A stretch of 64,000 nucleotides of DNA from VAXT01 sp035318925 (GTDB lineage Bacteria; Actinomycetota; Thermoleophilia; Gaiellales; Gaiellaceae): the NCBI GenBank assembly GCA_035318925.1, contig DATHDS010000014.1, forward strand, positions 223,204 through 287,203. The letters are read 5' to 3'. Shown here in pieces: positions 8,274-16,975 of the stretch (position 1 is the stretch's first letter; every line of letters begins with the position of its first letter). The notes beneath the pieces are model-generated. The model saw only the letters and a program-made list of their open reading frames with translations. It searched no databases and had not been told where the DNA came from. Made by a program: the position numbers and the translations under genes.

Positions 8274-9920
8274 CTACACCCTGGTGACGACCGGCGCTGC
8301 CTGACCGGCCCGCTCGGCTGCGCGTGTGAGCGCCGCCCCGACGAACTCGCGGAAGAGCGGCGCGGGCCGGGTCGGCCGGGACTTGAACTCCGGGTGGAAC
8401 TGACTGGCGACGAACCACGGGTGATCGGGCAGCTCGATGATCTCGACCAGGCGCCCTTCCTGGAACGTGCCCGACACGACGAGGCCCGCCTCGACGAGGC
8501 GCTCACGGAAGTGGTTGTTCACCTCGTAGCGGTGCCGATGGCGCTCGTGCACGATCGCCTCGCCGTAGCTCTCGCGGACCCGCGTCCCCTCGGCGAGCTC
8601 GACGGCCTGCGCGCCGAGGCGCATCGTCCCGCCGAGATCCTCGATCTCCTTCTGCTCCGGGAGCAGGTCGATCACCGGATACGGCGTCTCGGGGTCCATC
8701 TCGGTCGAGTTGGCGCCCGCGAAGCCCACGACGTGCCGCGCGAACTCCGAGACCGCCACGTGCATGCCGAGGCAGATCCCGAGATACGGGATGCCCTGCT
8801 CGCGGGCGACGCGACAGGCGAGGATCTTGCCCTCCCAGCCCCGCGACCCGAAGCCACCGGGAATGAGCACGCCGTCGACCTCCTCCAGCTCCGCGCGTGC
8901 CTCCTCGACTGACATCCCCTCGGCGTCCACCCAGCGCACGCCGACGTGCGTGCCGTGGTGGATGCCCGCGTGCTTCAGCGCCTCGTGGACCGAGAGGTAT
9001 GCGTCGTGGAGCTTCACGTACTTCCCGACGAGAGCGATCTGCACTTCGCCCTGAAGCTCCCCGATGCGCTGAGTCAACTCGGCCCACTCGGCGAGCTCGG
9101 CCGTCCCCGGGGGAAGCTCGAGCTTCTGCACGACGAGCTCGTCGAGCCCCTCGGCCTGGAGCTCCTCCGGAACGAGGTAGACGTCGGGCACGTCGCGGTT
9201 GACGACGACTGCGCCGGGCTCAATGTCCGCGAAGAGCGCGATCTTGTCGCGCAGGTCGTGCGCGAGCTCGTCCTTCGTCCGGCAAACGACGATGTCCGGG
9301 TGGATACCGATGCGTCGCAGCTCGTTCACCGAGTGCTGCGTCGGCTTCGTCTTCAGCTCGCCGGCCGAGTCGACGAACGGGACGTACGTGACGTGCAGGT
9401 AGAGCACGTTCCCCGGTCCCGCCTCGCGCCGGAACTGTCGGATCGCCTCGAGGAACGGGAGCGACTCGATATCGCCGACCGTTCCGCCGATCTCGGTGAT
9501 GACGACGTCGGTGTCGGTCGCCTCTGCGACCCGGCGGATCCGCTCCTTGATCTCGTTCGTGATGTGCGGGATCACCTGCACGGTCGAGCCGAGGTATTCG
9601 CCCTTCCGCTCCTTGCGCAGCACCGCGTACCAGACCGAGCCCGACGTGTGGTTCGCGTTCCGCGAAAGGTTCTCGTCGACGAAGCGCTCGTAGTGCCCGA
9701 TGTCGAGATCGGTCTCGGCGCCGTCCTCGGTGACGAACACCTCCCCGTGCTGGAACGGACTCATCGTCCCCGGGTCGACGTTGATGTACGGGTCGAACTT
9801 CTGAACCTGGACCTTGAGCCCGCGCGCCTTGAGCAGTCGCCCGAGCGAGGCGGCCGTGATTCCCTTGCCGAGGGACGAGACGACCCCGCCGGTGACGAAC
9901 ACGTATTTCGTCGCGGTCAG
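8274..9920 (-). CDS. pyrG: CTP synthase
   Basis: It makes CTP from UTP, ATP and glutamine. The N-terminal amidoligase domain has the P-loop region 'GGVVSSLGKGITAASLG'; the C-terminal class I glutaminase has Cys in 'GICLGMHVA' and His/Glu in 'QFHPEFKS'. The start is unusual. The first standard start codon is GTG 9902, which would cut off the usual N-terminal TKY. Reading back, CTG 9920 gives 'TATKYVFVTGG', overlaps the upstream TGA as CTGA, and has GGGAGC about 5 bases before it. I therefore choose CTG (548 residues); GTG 9902 (542 residues) is the conservative alternative. Confidence 0.95.
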   Translation of the reverse strand: MTATKYVFVTGGVVSSLGKGITAASLGRLLKARGLKVQVQKFDPYINVDPGTMSPFQHGEVFVTEDGAETDLDIGHYERFVDENLSRNANHTSGSVWYAVLRKERKGEYLGSTVQVIPHITNEIKERIRRVAEATDTDVVITEIGGTVGDIESLPFLEAIRQFRREAGPGNVLYLHVTYVPFVDSAGELKTKPTQHSVNELRRIGIHPDIVVCRTKDELAHDLRDKIALFADIEPGAVVVNRDVPDVYLVPEELQAEGLDELVVQKLELPPGTAELAEWAELTQRIGELQGEVQIALVGKYVKLHDAYLSVHEALKHAGIHHGTHVGVRWVDAEGMSVEEARAELEEVDGVLIPGGFGSRGWEGKILACRVAREQGIPYLGICLGMHVAVSEFARHVVGFAGANSTEMDPETPYPVIDLLPEQKEIEDLGGTMRLGAQAVELAEGTRVRESYGEAIVHERHRHRYEVNNHFRERLVEAGLVVSGTFQEGRLVEIIELPDHPWFVASQFHPEFKSRPTRPAPLFREFVGAALTRAAERAGQAAPVVTRV

Positions 9921-11134
9921 GATCGCTCCCGTCCGAGGCGGTCGAGCGCGCTCAGACCCGGCGTCCGCTCGATCAACTCACCGAGGGAGCGCCGTTCACC
10001 GAGGAGCGTCAGCCCGGCTAGCGCACCAATCGCCAGCCAGCGCCTGGATCCCGTGAGACGGCTCACGGAACTCAAGCCTAGCATCGCGCCGAGCGCGTTC
10101 GATCCTGAGTCCCCGAGCATCGCCATCTCCCGGAGATCGTATGGAGCGAGGATGACGGCGGGCGCGAGCGGCGCGCCAAGCGGGATCGCGGCCAGCGCGT
10201 AGGCCTTCAGCGCGCGGCCCGGCTTCGTGTCCAGCTGGTTGAGCGCGTTCGCGGCCAGGCCGACGAGGAGCGCGCCGGAGACCTTGCGCGTCGCTAGGAG
10301 CCCGACGAGGGGGATGCCGACCAGCTTCAGGACGCCGGTTGTCCGGCCCGACCGGAGATGGTCCCGAAAGCCCCGTTCGGGCCCCGACCAGAGGTCGTCG
10401 ACCAGGCCGATTGCGGCGACCGCCGCCACTGCGGGGTTGCGGCGGACGCCGACCGTCCAGCCGACGAGAGGCAGGCGGAGGCCGCGGTGGTTGACGCCGA
10501 GTGGCCCAAAGGCGAGCACGAGATGCACGAACTGCCTGCCGCGATGCAAGAACCCGCGAAGATCGCGCCCGGTGGCGCGATGGCGAAGGTCGATCTCGAC
10601 CTCTTCGACGGTCAGGCCACCGCGTACCGCGTCCACGGTCATTCTGGCTTCGGAGCCGGCGAATCCGAACGCGAGCGGGAACACCCGCCGGCGTGCGGCA
10701 GGCGAAAGCCCACGCTGACCGGAGATCGGCTCGCGGGTCTCGAGGCCGCACGCCATGTGAATCAGCGCCCGCGCCGTTCGCTTGACAATCCCGAACCCGC
10801 CGCCCTGCCTCTCAGAAAACACGGCGATTGCGAGATCGGCGCCACTCTCGAGCAACGGCCATAGGTCGCCGGCAAGGTCGGCGTCGCAAAGCAGCAGGCG
10901 CCCTGGAGAGGCAGCCTGCTCGGCCATGCTGAGGGCCTGCCCCTTGCCGCGACGCGGGAGCCGTAGGACGCGGGCGCCGGCCCGCTGGGCCTCCGCGCCG
11001 GTTGCGTCGCGAGACCCGTCGTCGGCGACGATCACCTCGGCCGCCGGAAACGTCTCCCTCAGCGCCGCGACCGTCGCCGCGATCGTCCGCTCCTCGTCAC
11101 GGGCGGCGACGAGGATCGCCGCCGGCTCAGCCAC
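9917..11134 (-). CDS. fusion: family 2 glycosyltransferase + truncated WecA/MraY-like polyprenyl-P sugar transferase domain
   Basis: 405 residues from GTG 11134, overlapping steB by 8 bases. Residues 1 to about 200 are a GT-A glycosyltransferase: 'ILVAARDEERTIAATV', 'VIVADDGSRDAT', a DxD-type 'LLCDADLAG', and 'GQRGLS' further on. From about residue 225 the chain turns hydrophobic and shows WecA/TagO motifs in order: 'NHRGLRLPLVG', 'GLVDDL', 'NALNQLD' and 'MLGDSGSNALG'. The usual DGLDGLA stretch after NxxNxxD is replaced by 'TKPGRALKA', and the N-terminal membrane helices of the family are missing. I infer a cell-envelope glycan role. Whether the second domain is catalytic is doubtful. Confidence 0.75.
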   Translation of the reverse strand: MAEPAAILVAARDEERTIAATVAALRETFPAAEVIVADDGSRDATGAEAQRAGARVLRLPRRGKGQALSMAEQAASPGRLLLCDADLAGDLWPLLESGADLAIAVFSERQGGGFGIVKRTARALIHMACGLETREPISGQRGLSPAARRRVFPLAFGFAGSEARMTVDAVRGGLTVEEVEIDLRHRATGRDLRGFLHRGRQFVHLVLAFGPLGVNHRGLRLPLVGWTVGVRRNPAVAAVAAIGLVDDLWSGPERGFRDHLRSGRTTGVLKLVGIPLVGLLATRKVSGALLVGLAANALNQLDTKPGRALKAYALAAIPLGAPLAPAVILAPYDLREMAMLGDSGSNALGAMLGLSSVSRLTGSRRWLAIGALAGLTLLGERRSLGELIERTPGLSALDRLGRERS

Positions 11135-12005
11135 CCGCCTGGACCGGTAGCGGCTCGATGGGCGGGATGATCCCGTCTCCCGCCGATGCATCCACGCCGT
11201 AGCTCCCGATCGGGCTCCCGGAGAGCAGCAGCGCGAGGGCGAGCCGCCCCGCAGGGGCATCGACGTCGTCGACAGTCGAGAGGCCGTCGGCGCTCCAGGC
11301 CCCAACCGCGGAGCGGTCTTCGCCGGACGTCTCGACACCGATCGTCGGAACGGGCGCGTCCGCAAGGCCCGAGTAGAGCCCCGACAGAAAGAGGCTCGTC
11401 TCGCCTTTCTGCGGATCGGCGGTTCGCGCGATGACGACCCCGTCCGCGGTACGCCGAAAGCTCCCGGCTTTCTCCTCGACGAGCACCGGCGTCAGAGCAT
11501 CCCAGCCGGGCGTGTCGCCGCCGTCGATGAGCTCGCGGGCGAGCTCTCGCCCGAGCTGGTCGAGCCCGGCGGCGCGGTACTGCCTGAGCTCGCCGTTGAG
11601 CTTGCCGTCGACGGTCCCGACGTTGATGGGCACCTTGACGGCGCGCATCCGGACCGGCGTGCTCGCGCCCGCATCCCCGATCGCACGCTCGATGTCCTGC
11701 CTGATGCCCGCCTTGGCGTCGCCGACGAACAGGATCGCGATCCGCTTTCCCTGCAGGCGATTGGCGATGAGAGCGGGGTACGCGTTCTTGACGAACGCGC
11801 GGATCGCCTTCTGCTCACGGGTGAAGTTCGCGCGGCCCTCGCCGGCCGCCTCGAGCTGGGCATTGAGGCTGTTGACGTCGCTCTTCAGCGCCTGCTTCTC
11901 CGCGTCGTCGACCTTCCCGCTCATGGCGACGCCGACCAGTATCCCGATCAGGAGCGCGACGAAGACCGCCGCGAGCGAGGCCACGTGATAGCGAAGATCG
12001 AACAT
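11127..12005 (-). CDS. steB: SteB/MctB family envelope protein
   Basis: 292 residues, typical length. The N-terminus 'MFDLRYHVASLAAVF' leads into one membrane span, then a coiled region (about 30-65) and a large alpha/beta extracytoplasmic part. In Mycobacterium tuberculosis the homologue (Rv1698) was named MctB, a copper-transport protein. In Corynebacterium its homologue SteB works with SteA in septal peptidoglycan control. The order steA, steB, pyrG found there is kept here, apart from inserted genes. It starts directly after the SRPBCC stop (0-base gap). Confidence 0.9.
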   Translation of the reverse strand: MFDLRYHVASLAAVFVALLIGILVGVAMSGKVDDAEKQALKSDVNSLNAQLEAAGEGRANFTREQKAIRAFVKNAYPALIANRLQGKRIAILFVGDAKAGIRQDIERAIGDAGASTPVRMRAVKVPINVGTVDGKLNGELRQYRAAGLDQLGRELARELIDGGDTPGWDALTPVLVEEKAGSFRRTADGVVIARTADPQKGETSLFLSGLYSGLADAPVPTIGVETSGEDRSAVGAWSADGLSTVDDVDAPAGRLALALLLSGSPIGSYGVDASAGDGIIPPIEPLPVQAGG

Positions 12006-12434
12006 CTACAGAGTCGCGGCAGTCTGGCAAAGGGCGTGCAGGCGGGCGAGCGCCTGCCGCGGAACCGGCCGCAGACCTTCGGCGACGATCCGCCACGGGG
12101 TGGCCTCGATGGTCAGGGTGGCGCGCGTCAGACCCTCGGGCGCAGGCTCGAGCCGGATCTCTGCGTCGAAGCGCTGTTCGAGGTCGTGCCAACCGAACCG
12201 CAGCGGGGGCTCGACCTTCCGCAAGACGATCAGGCCTGCTCCGCCAGGGCGTCGAAGGAATCCCGGCGAGCCGCCTCGAGTGACCTGCCAGCGGGCGCCC
12301 TCGGCGAAGCCGCGCCGGTCCGGCCGGATCGTCGTGTACTCGGGCCACCAGTCGGAGAGGTGACGCGGCTCCGAGAGGAGATCCCACACATCGCCACGGG
12401 CTGCAATCAGCTCTCTCTGGGCCTCGATCCGCAT
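12006..12434 (-). CDS. SRPBCC / polyketide-cyclase-like protein
   Basis: 142 residues. It has the small helix-grip ligand-binding fold: an opening 'VWDLLSEPRHLSDWWPEY', alternating strands, and a closing amphipathic helix 'RQALARLHALCQ'. Members bind hydrophobic ligands or act as co-chaperones; no catalytic residues are assignable. It is first in the SRPBCC-steB-glycosyltransferase-pyrG run, with a 182-base upstream gap that must hold the promoter. Confidence 0.8.
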   Translation of the reverse strand: MRIEAQRELIAARGDVWDLLSEPRHLSDWWPEYTTIRPDRRGFAEGARWQVTRGGSPGFLRRPGGAGLIVLRKVEPPLRFGWHDLEQRFDAEIRLEPAPEGLTRATLTIEATPWRIVAEGLRPVPRQALARLHALCQTAATL

Positions 12435-12480
12435 CGCCCCTGATTGTCACGATTTCGGCACGCCCCGGTCACCCACGCGT

Positions 12481-12515
12481 GCGCATTTCCCCGTTATCGT
12501 CAAATCGGGGAGGAG
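12481..12515. repeat. 35-base intergenic element, copy 2 (copy 1 at 6012-6046)
   Basis: Shares TCAAATCGG and flanking spacing with the copy before ald. On the plus strand TATCGT (12495-12500) is followed by the purine run GGGGAGGAGG and, 3 bases on, an ATG at 12519. On the minus strand it lies 45-90 bases before the SRPBCC start. The rest of the 12435-12616 gap shows GC-rich self-complementary runs near 12590-12610 but no T-tract terminator. Confidence 0.4.
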
Positions 12516-12616
12516 GCCATGGGCACCTGGCGTCGGCTCGACGAAGGCGAACCGGCCGACGAGGCGCCGGCCCGACAAGCCCGGCCCGCCGACGGCTGGA
12601 TAGGCCCGGCCCGGGC

Positions 12617-13762
12617 TCAGCCCAGGCCGACGACCTCGAGGAGCCGCGAGCCGAGGAGGTCGATCAGCTCCCGGAGGTCGGGCGAGACGAGCACGGCCGC
12701 GACGATCGACCCCAACCCCGCAGCCGTGAAGGCAAGCAGCGGCCACACACCGACCTGGCGGCTCACGAGCCGCGAGACGCCGCGCGCGTCGATCAGCACC
12801 TCACCGACCCGCAGTCTCGTGAGGAACGTCGAGGACATGCCGGCTCGATTCCGCTCGAGGAACTCGATCATGTTGAAGTGCGTCCCGACTGCGACAATCA
12901 ACTCGGACCCTTTCTCGTAGGCGAGCAGGAGCGCCAGGTCCTCGCTGATCCCGGTCGCCGGCACGATCTCGTAGCTCAGGCCGAGACGCTCTGCCCGCGC
13001 AGCGCCGGGCGCCTCTCCGCCGTGGTAGGCATGGATGAGCAGCTCGGCGCCCGAGCGCAGCGCCCGGTCGGACACCGAGTCCATGTCGCCTACGATCACG
13101 TGCGGCTTGTAGCCGGCTTCGAGCAGCGCGTCCGCCCCGCCGTCGACCGCGACGAGCACCGGTTTGAAGTCGCGGATGTACGGGCGAACGATCCGGAGAT
13201 CGCGTTTGTGCCCCGGGCCACGGGCGACGACGAGCGCGTGGCGGTCGCGGAACCGCGTCCGCAGGGCGGGGAAGGCGATCCCTTCGGTGAGGAAGCGCCC
13301 CTCCTCGCGCAGGTAGCGCATGGTGTTGTCGGCAAACGCCTCCAGGGCCTCGGTCACCACTTGCTGCTGCTCCGCTAACGCCGCGGCCAGCTCGTCTGCC
13401 TCGAGCGCACGGCCCGATGCGACGCACGTGCCGTTGCGAAAGACGCTCGCGCCGCGGACGGTCAAGAGCTCGCCCTCCGAAACCTCGTCGAAGAGCTCCG
13501 CCTCGGGCGCGTCGATCAAGCGCACGCCGCCGCGGACGAGGAGCAATGGCCCGGGGTTGGGGAACCTCCCCGTCTGCGAGGGCGCCACGTTCACGACCAC
13601 GCGGACCCCCGATTCGAGGAGCTCCTCCGCCGAGACGCGGTCAAGGTCGGTGTGGTCGATGATCGCGACGTCGTCGGGCTCCAACCGGCGGACGAGGTTC
13701 TTCGTGCGCCGGTCGAGCCGCGCGGGGCCTGTGTGCTCGACGAATGCCCGGAGCGTGCTCAT
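12617..13762 (-). CDS. steA: SteA-like cytokinesis/septal protein, thiamine-pyrophosphokinase-like fold
   Basis: 381 residues from ATG 13762, sharing ATGA with recN. The middle has the pyrophosphokinase-like core 'VAVDGGADALLEAGYKPHV' and 'GDMDSVSD'. The C-terminus carries one membrane span ('GVWPLLAFTAAGLGSIVAA') with a short tail, as in the SteA/Rv1697 family. In Corynebacterium SteA partners SteB and affects daughter-cell separation. Here recN-steA is kept, but steB sits 611 bases on, behind its own promoter region and an SRPBCC gene. Confidence 0.9.
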   Translation of the reverse strand: MSTLRAFVEHTGPARLDRRTKNLVRRLEPDDVAIIDHTDLDRVSAEELLESGVRVVVNVAPSQTGRFPNPGPLLLVRGGVRLIDAPEAELFDEVSEGELLTVRGASVFRNGTCVASGRALEADELAAALAEQQQVVTEALEAFADNTMRYLREEGRFLTEGIAFPALRTRFRDRHALVVARGPGHKRDLRIVRPYIRDFKPVLVAVDGGADALLEAGYKPHVIVGDMDSVSDRALRSGAELLIHAYHGGEAPGAARAERLGLSYEIVPATGISEDLALLLAYEKGSELIVAVGTHFNMIEFLERNRAGMSSTFLTRLRVGEVLIDARGVSRLVSRQVGVWPLLAFTAAGLGSIVAAVLVSPDLRELIDLLGSRLLEVVGLG

Positions 13763-15384
13763 CGCACCGTCTGCAGGAACTCCTGGCCGCCGAGCATCCG
13801 CCGGAGCTCCTCCTGCCGACGGTCCTCCCCGAGCTGCTCGATGCGGGTGTGCGTGGGATCGCCGGGAATCTTCTGGACGTTGAAGTGCCGCTCCGCGACG
13901 CTCGCGATCTGCGGCAAGTGGGTAATCGTGATCACCTGGGCGCGTTCGCCGAGACGGCGCAACGTCTCGCCGACCGCATGCGCGGTCTGACCTCCGATCC
14001 CGGCGTCGATCTCGTCGAAGACGATCGTCTCCCCGCCGCCAACGGCCGCGATCGCAAGCGCGATCCGCGAGAGCTCGCCGCCCGAAGCCGTCTGAGCGAC
14101 GGGCGCGAACGGCAAGCCCGCGTTGGGACGGATGAGAAACGCCACCTCGTCGGCGCCCGCTGGCCCGGGCTCTCGCTCGCTCAAGTCGACCCGAAACTCG
14201 CCTTCCCCGAGGCCGATGCCGCGGAGCTCGGACGCAACCGCCTCTGCAAACGGCCCCGCAGCTGCCCGCCGGTTCGTCGCGAGGCGCTTCGTCAGCGTCT
14301 CTGTTCGTTTCTGCGCGTTGACCAGGGCGGCGGAAGCGCCCGCCAGCGGATCGGCGCCGTCCTCGAGAGCGGCCAGCTCGGCGCGCGCGTCCTCGGCCCG
14401 ACGCAGGAGCTCCCCGTATGACTCGCACCGGAAGCGACGCTTCGCCTCGGAAATCCGGTCGAGCTCGGCCTCGACGTGCTCGAGCCGGTCGGGCTCGGCC
14501 TCGAGCGAGTCGAGGAACCGCCGTAATTCAGACGCCGTCTCGCCCAGGCGCAGCTCGGCGTCGCGGAGCTCCCCGGCCGCCTGCTCGAGCTCCGGCGCGA
14601 TCCCGGCCACCGCGGCGAGAGCTCGCTCGGCGCGTCCAGCCAGGCCTGCGGCACCCTCGCCCTCCTCGGGGGCGAGGGCCTGCACCGCCTCATTGGCCGC
14701 CAGCGCGAGCTCGTTCACATGCCGCAGCCGCTCACGCTCTCCGTGCAGTGCATCCTCGGCGCCGAGCGCGAGGCCCTCCGTGTCTTCGACGAGCGCACGC
14801 AGCTCGGCCAACCGGGCCTCTTCGGCGGCAGCTCCCTGGCCGAGCTCCTCCTGACGCCGGCGAGCGGCCGCGAGCTCCCGCCAGGCCACCCGGAGCTCCA
14901 CCCCGAGTCGAAGCTGCTCCTCGCCCGCGAACGAGTCGAGCACCCCCAGCTGGTACGACGGCTTGGCCAGACGCCGCTGCTCGAACTGGCCGGACATCGC
15001 GATCAACCGCTCACCGGCCGCCGCGAGATCCTCGCGGGCCGCGCTTCGGCCCCACGCGTACGCGCGGGTGCGCCCGTCGGCGAACACGCGCCGCGCGAGC
15101 ACGAGCCCTTCCTCACCCTCGGGCCGTAGCTCGGCGAGCGCCTCCAGGCCCTCTTCGTCGAGCAATCCGGAAGGAAGGTCGAACTCGGCCTCGACGTACG
15201 CCTCCTCGGCGCCCGGACCGACGAAACCGGCATCGCCCTTGGCCCCGAGCAAGAGGCCGATCGCCTGGGCGAGGATCGTCTTGCCCGCCCCGGTCTCGCC
15301 GGTGATCGCGTTCAGCCCGGGCCCGAAGACGATCGCGGCCTCGCGAATGAGCACGAGATTCTCGATCCGAAGCCTACGGAGCAA
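13759..15384 (-). CDS. recN: DNA repair protein RecN
   Basis: 541 residues from TTG 15384, chosen because the protein then opens 'LLRRLRIENLVLI' as in the family and because GGGAGA lies 3 bases upstream. It overlaps the end of ppnK by 11 bases. RecN is an SMC-like ATPase acting at double-strand breaks. Walker A is 'GETGAGKTIL', a long alanine/glutamate-rich coiled region fills the middle, and 'ASGGELSRIALAI' and Walker B 'ETIVFDEIDAGIGG' close the ATPase head. Confidence 0.96.
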   Translation of the reverse strand: MLRRLRIENLVLIREAAIVFGPGLNAITGETGAGKTILAQAIGLLLGAKGDAGFVGPGAEEAYVEAEFDLPSGLLDEEGLEALAELRPEGEEGLVLARRVFADGRTRAYAWGRSAAREDLAAAGERLIAMSGQFEQRRLAKPSYQLGVLDSFAGEEQLRLGVELRVAWRELAAARRRQEELGQGAAAEEARLAELRALVEDTEGLALGAEDALHGERERLRHVNELALAANEAVQALAPEEGEGAAGLAGRAERALAAVAGIAPELEQAAGELRDAELRLGETASELRRFLDSLEAEPDRLEHVEAELDRISEAKRRFRCESYGELLRRAEDARAELAALEDGADPLAGASAALVNAQKRTETLTKRLATNRRAAAGPFAEAVASELRGIGLGEGEFRVDLSEREPGPAGADEVAFLIRPNAGLPFAPVAQTASGGELSRIALAIAAVGGGETIVFDEIDAGIGGQTAHAVGETLRRLGERAQVITITHLPQIASVAERHFNVQKIPGDPTHTRIEQLGEDRRQEELRRMLGGQEFLQTVR

Positions 15385-16228
15385 AGGTCTCCCGGTAACG
15401 GCGGAAGAAGGTCGCCTCGGGCACGTGCGCCAGAAGGCTGGATCGTTCACCAAGCCGGACGACGACACTCTCGCCGGGCGCGAGCTCACCTACTGGTTGT
15501 CCGTCGACGAGCACCGCAGCAGCAACGTCCGGCGTTCGGTTCTCGATCTCGACGTCCCGGCTGCGGGGCACGACGAGCGCTCGTGCGTGCAGCGAATGCG
15601 GCGCGATGAAGGTGACCACCTGCGCATCGAGCCCCCAGACGAGGACCGGGCCGCCGTTCGAGAGGTTGTAGCCGGTCGATCCGGACGGGGTCGAGCAGAG
15701 GACGCCGTCGCACGGCACGATGCCGAGATCCTCGCCGCCGACGGCCCAGCCGAGCTCGATCATGCGCCCGATGATCGAGCTCGCGATCACGAGGTCGTTG
15801 ACGGCCACATGGCGGTTCGGGCCCGCCTCGACGTCGAGGGTCGGCAGCTCGGCGACCACGTAGTCGCCTCCGAAGACCCGCCTCAGGCCGCCTTCGAGCG
15901 CGTCCGCCTTGATCGAGGTCAGGAAGCCGACCTCGCCGAAGTTCACGCCGACGACCGGCGTCCCCGTGCCGAGCGTCCGCCGCAGGGCGCGAAGCATCGT
16001 CCCGTCGCCGCCGAGCACGACCACCAGGTCGACCTTCTGGAGGTCGGGCCTCGTCGCGCTCCGCTCGTGCTTCTCCGCCTCGTCCTCCGGATAGAAGAGC
16101 TCAACCCCGGCTTCACGGGCGACGCGTTCGAGGAGATCGAGACCCTCGCCGATCGCCTCGGGCCTGCCGTGCGTGACAACGGCGGCCGTGCGCACGGGCT
16201 CAGCGGATGGCGTTTTCGATCCAGTCAT
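15374..16228 (-). CDS. nadK: NAD kinase
   Basis: 284 residues. It phosphorylates NAD to NADP in the cytosol. Visible motifs are 'VVLGGDGTML', the NE/ND substrate site 'VNDLVIA', and the glycine-rich 'STPSGSTGYNLSNGGP'. The N-terminus overlaps the end of tlyA by 29 bases. The ATG at 16228 gives a 12-residue leader before 'VRTAAVVTHGR', so the true start may be somewhat later. The order tlyA-nadK-recN is shared with many actinobacteria and firmicutes. Confidence 0.95.
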   Translation of the reverse strand: MTGSKTPSAEPVRTAAVVTHGRPEAIGEGLDLLERVAREAGVELFYPEDEAEKHERSATRPDLQKVDLVVVLGGDGTMLRALRRTLGTGTPVVGVNFGEVGFLTSIKADALEGGLRRVFGGDYVVAELPTLDVEAGPNRHVAVNDLVIASSIIGRMIELGWAVGGEDLGIVPCDGVLCSTPSGSTGYNLSNGGPVLVWGLDAQVVTFIAPHSLHARALVVPRSRDVEIENRTPDVAAAVLVDGQPVGELAPGESVVVRLGERSSLLAHVPEATFFRRYRETFAP

Positions 16229-16964
16229 CGAGCCGATCGGGGAGCGACGGGTCCTCGCGGTGGACGAGGTGCAGGAAGAACTCCCGGTTTCCTTTCGGGC
16301 CGGGCAGGCCCGAGTCTACGACGCCGGCTGTCTCAGCCGGCCAGGCGAGAGCGGCCTCGGCGATCTCGCGCACGACGCGCCGGTGGACCTCGGGGTCTCG
16401 GACGACCCCTCCTTTCCCGACCTCCTCGCGCCCGGCTTCGAACTGCGGCTTGACGAGCACGAGCGCCTCCCAGCCCGGACGGGCGAGCGCAAGCGCCGGG
16501 GGCAGCGCGGTGCGCACGCTGATGAAGGAGACGTCACAGGTGACGAGGTCGGGCGCGAACGGCAAGGACTCGAGCTCACGCGAGTTCGTCCGCTCGAGGA
16601 CGGTGACGCGCGAGTCACCGCGGAGCCGTTCGTGGAGCTGGCCGCGCCCGACATCGAGCGCGATCACGCGCGCCGCGCCGCGCTGGAGGAGGACGTCGGT
16701 GAACCCGCCGGTGGACGCGCCGACATCCAGCGCATCGCGCCCCGCGACTTCGACGCCGAGCTCGTCCAGCGCGTGCGCGAGCTTCTCGCCGCCGCGCGAG
16801 ACGTAGCGCGGAGGGCGCTCGACGACGAGCTCGGCAGCGTCGTCCACTTGCTGCCCGGCCTTCGCGTACCCGGGCACGAGCCCGGCCATGACGAGCGCCT
16901 GGGCCTGCGCCCGGCTCTCGGCGAGGCCGCGCTCGACGAGCAGCACATCCAGGCGCTTGCGCAC
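16200..16964 (-). CDS. tlyA: TlyA family 2'-O-methyltransferase (16S/23S rRNA)
   Basis: 254 residues from GTG 16964 ('VRKRLDVLLVERGL'). A TTG at 16973 is a possible alternative. An N-terminal S4 RNA-binding domain (to about 60) is followed by an FtsJ-like methyltransferase: SAM loop 'ALDVGASTGGFTDVLLQRGA', then 'VTCDVSFIS', 'LVKPQFE' and the closing 'GNREFFLHL'. In mycobacteria TlyA methylates 16S and 23S rRNA at the subunit interface and sets capreomycin sensitivity. It follows ispA without spacing. Confidence 0.94.
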   Translation of the reverse strand: MRKRLDVLLVERGLAESRAQAQALVMAGLVPGYAKAGQQVDDAAELVVERPPRYVSRGGEKLAHALDELGVEVAGRDALDVGASTGGFTDVLLQRGAARVIALDVGRGQLHERLRGDSRVTVLERTNSRELESLPFAPDLVTCDVSFISVRTALPPALALARPGWEALVLVKPQFEAGREEVGKGGVVRDPEVHRRVVREIAEAALAWPAETAGVVDSGLPGPKGNREFFLHLVHREDPSLPDRLDDWIENAIR

Positions 16965-16975
16965 GAGCGCCAAGG

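Noticed and set aside
12519..12920. A 133-codon plus-strand gene antisense to steA
   Set aside because: Only the first about 32 codons look plausible; the remainder is typical shadow sequence of the steA C-terminus. Listed as a question rather than a feature.
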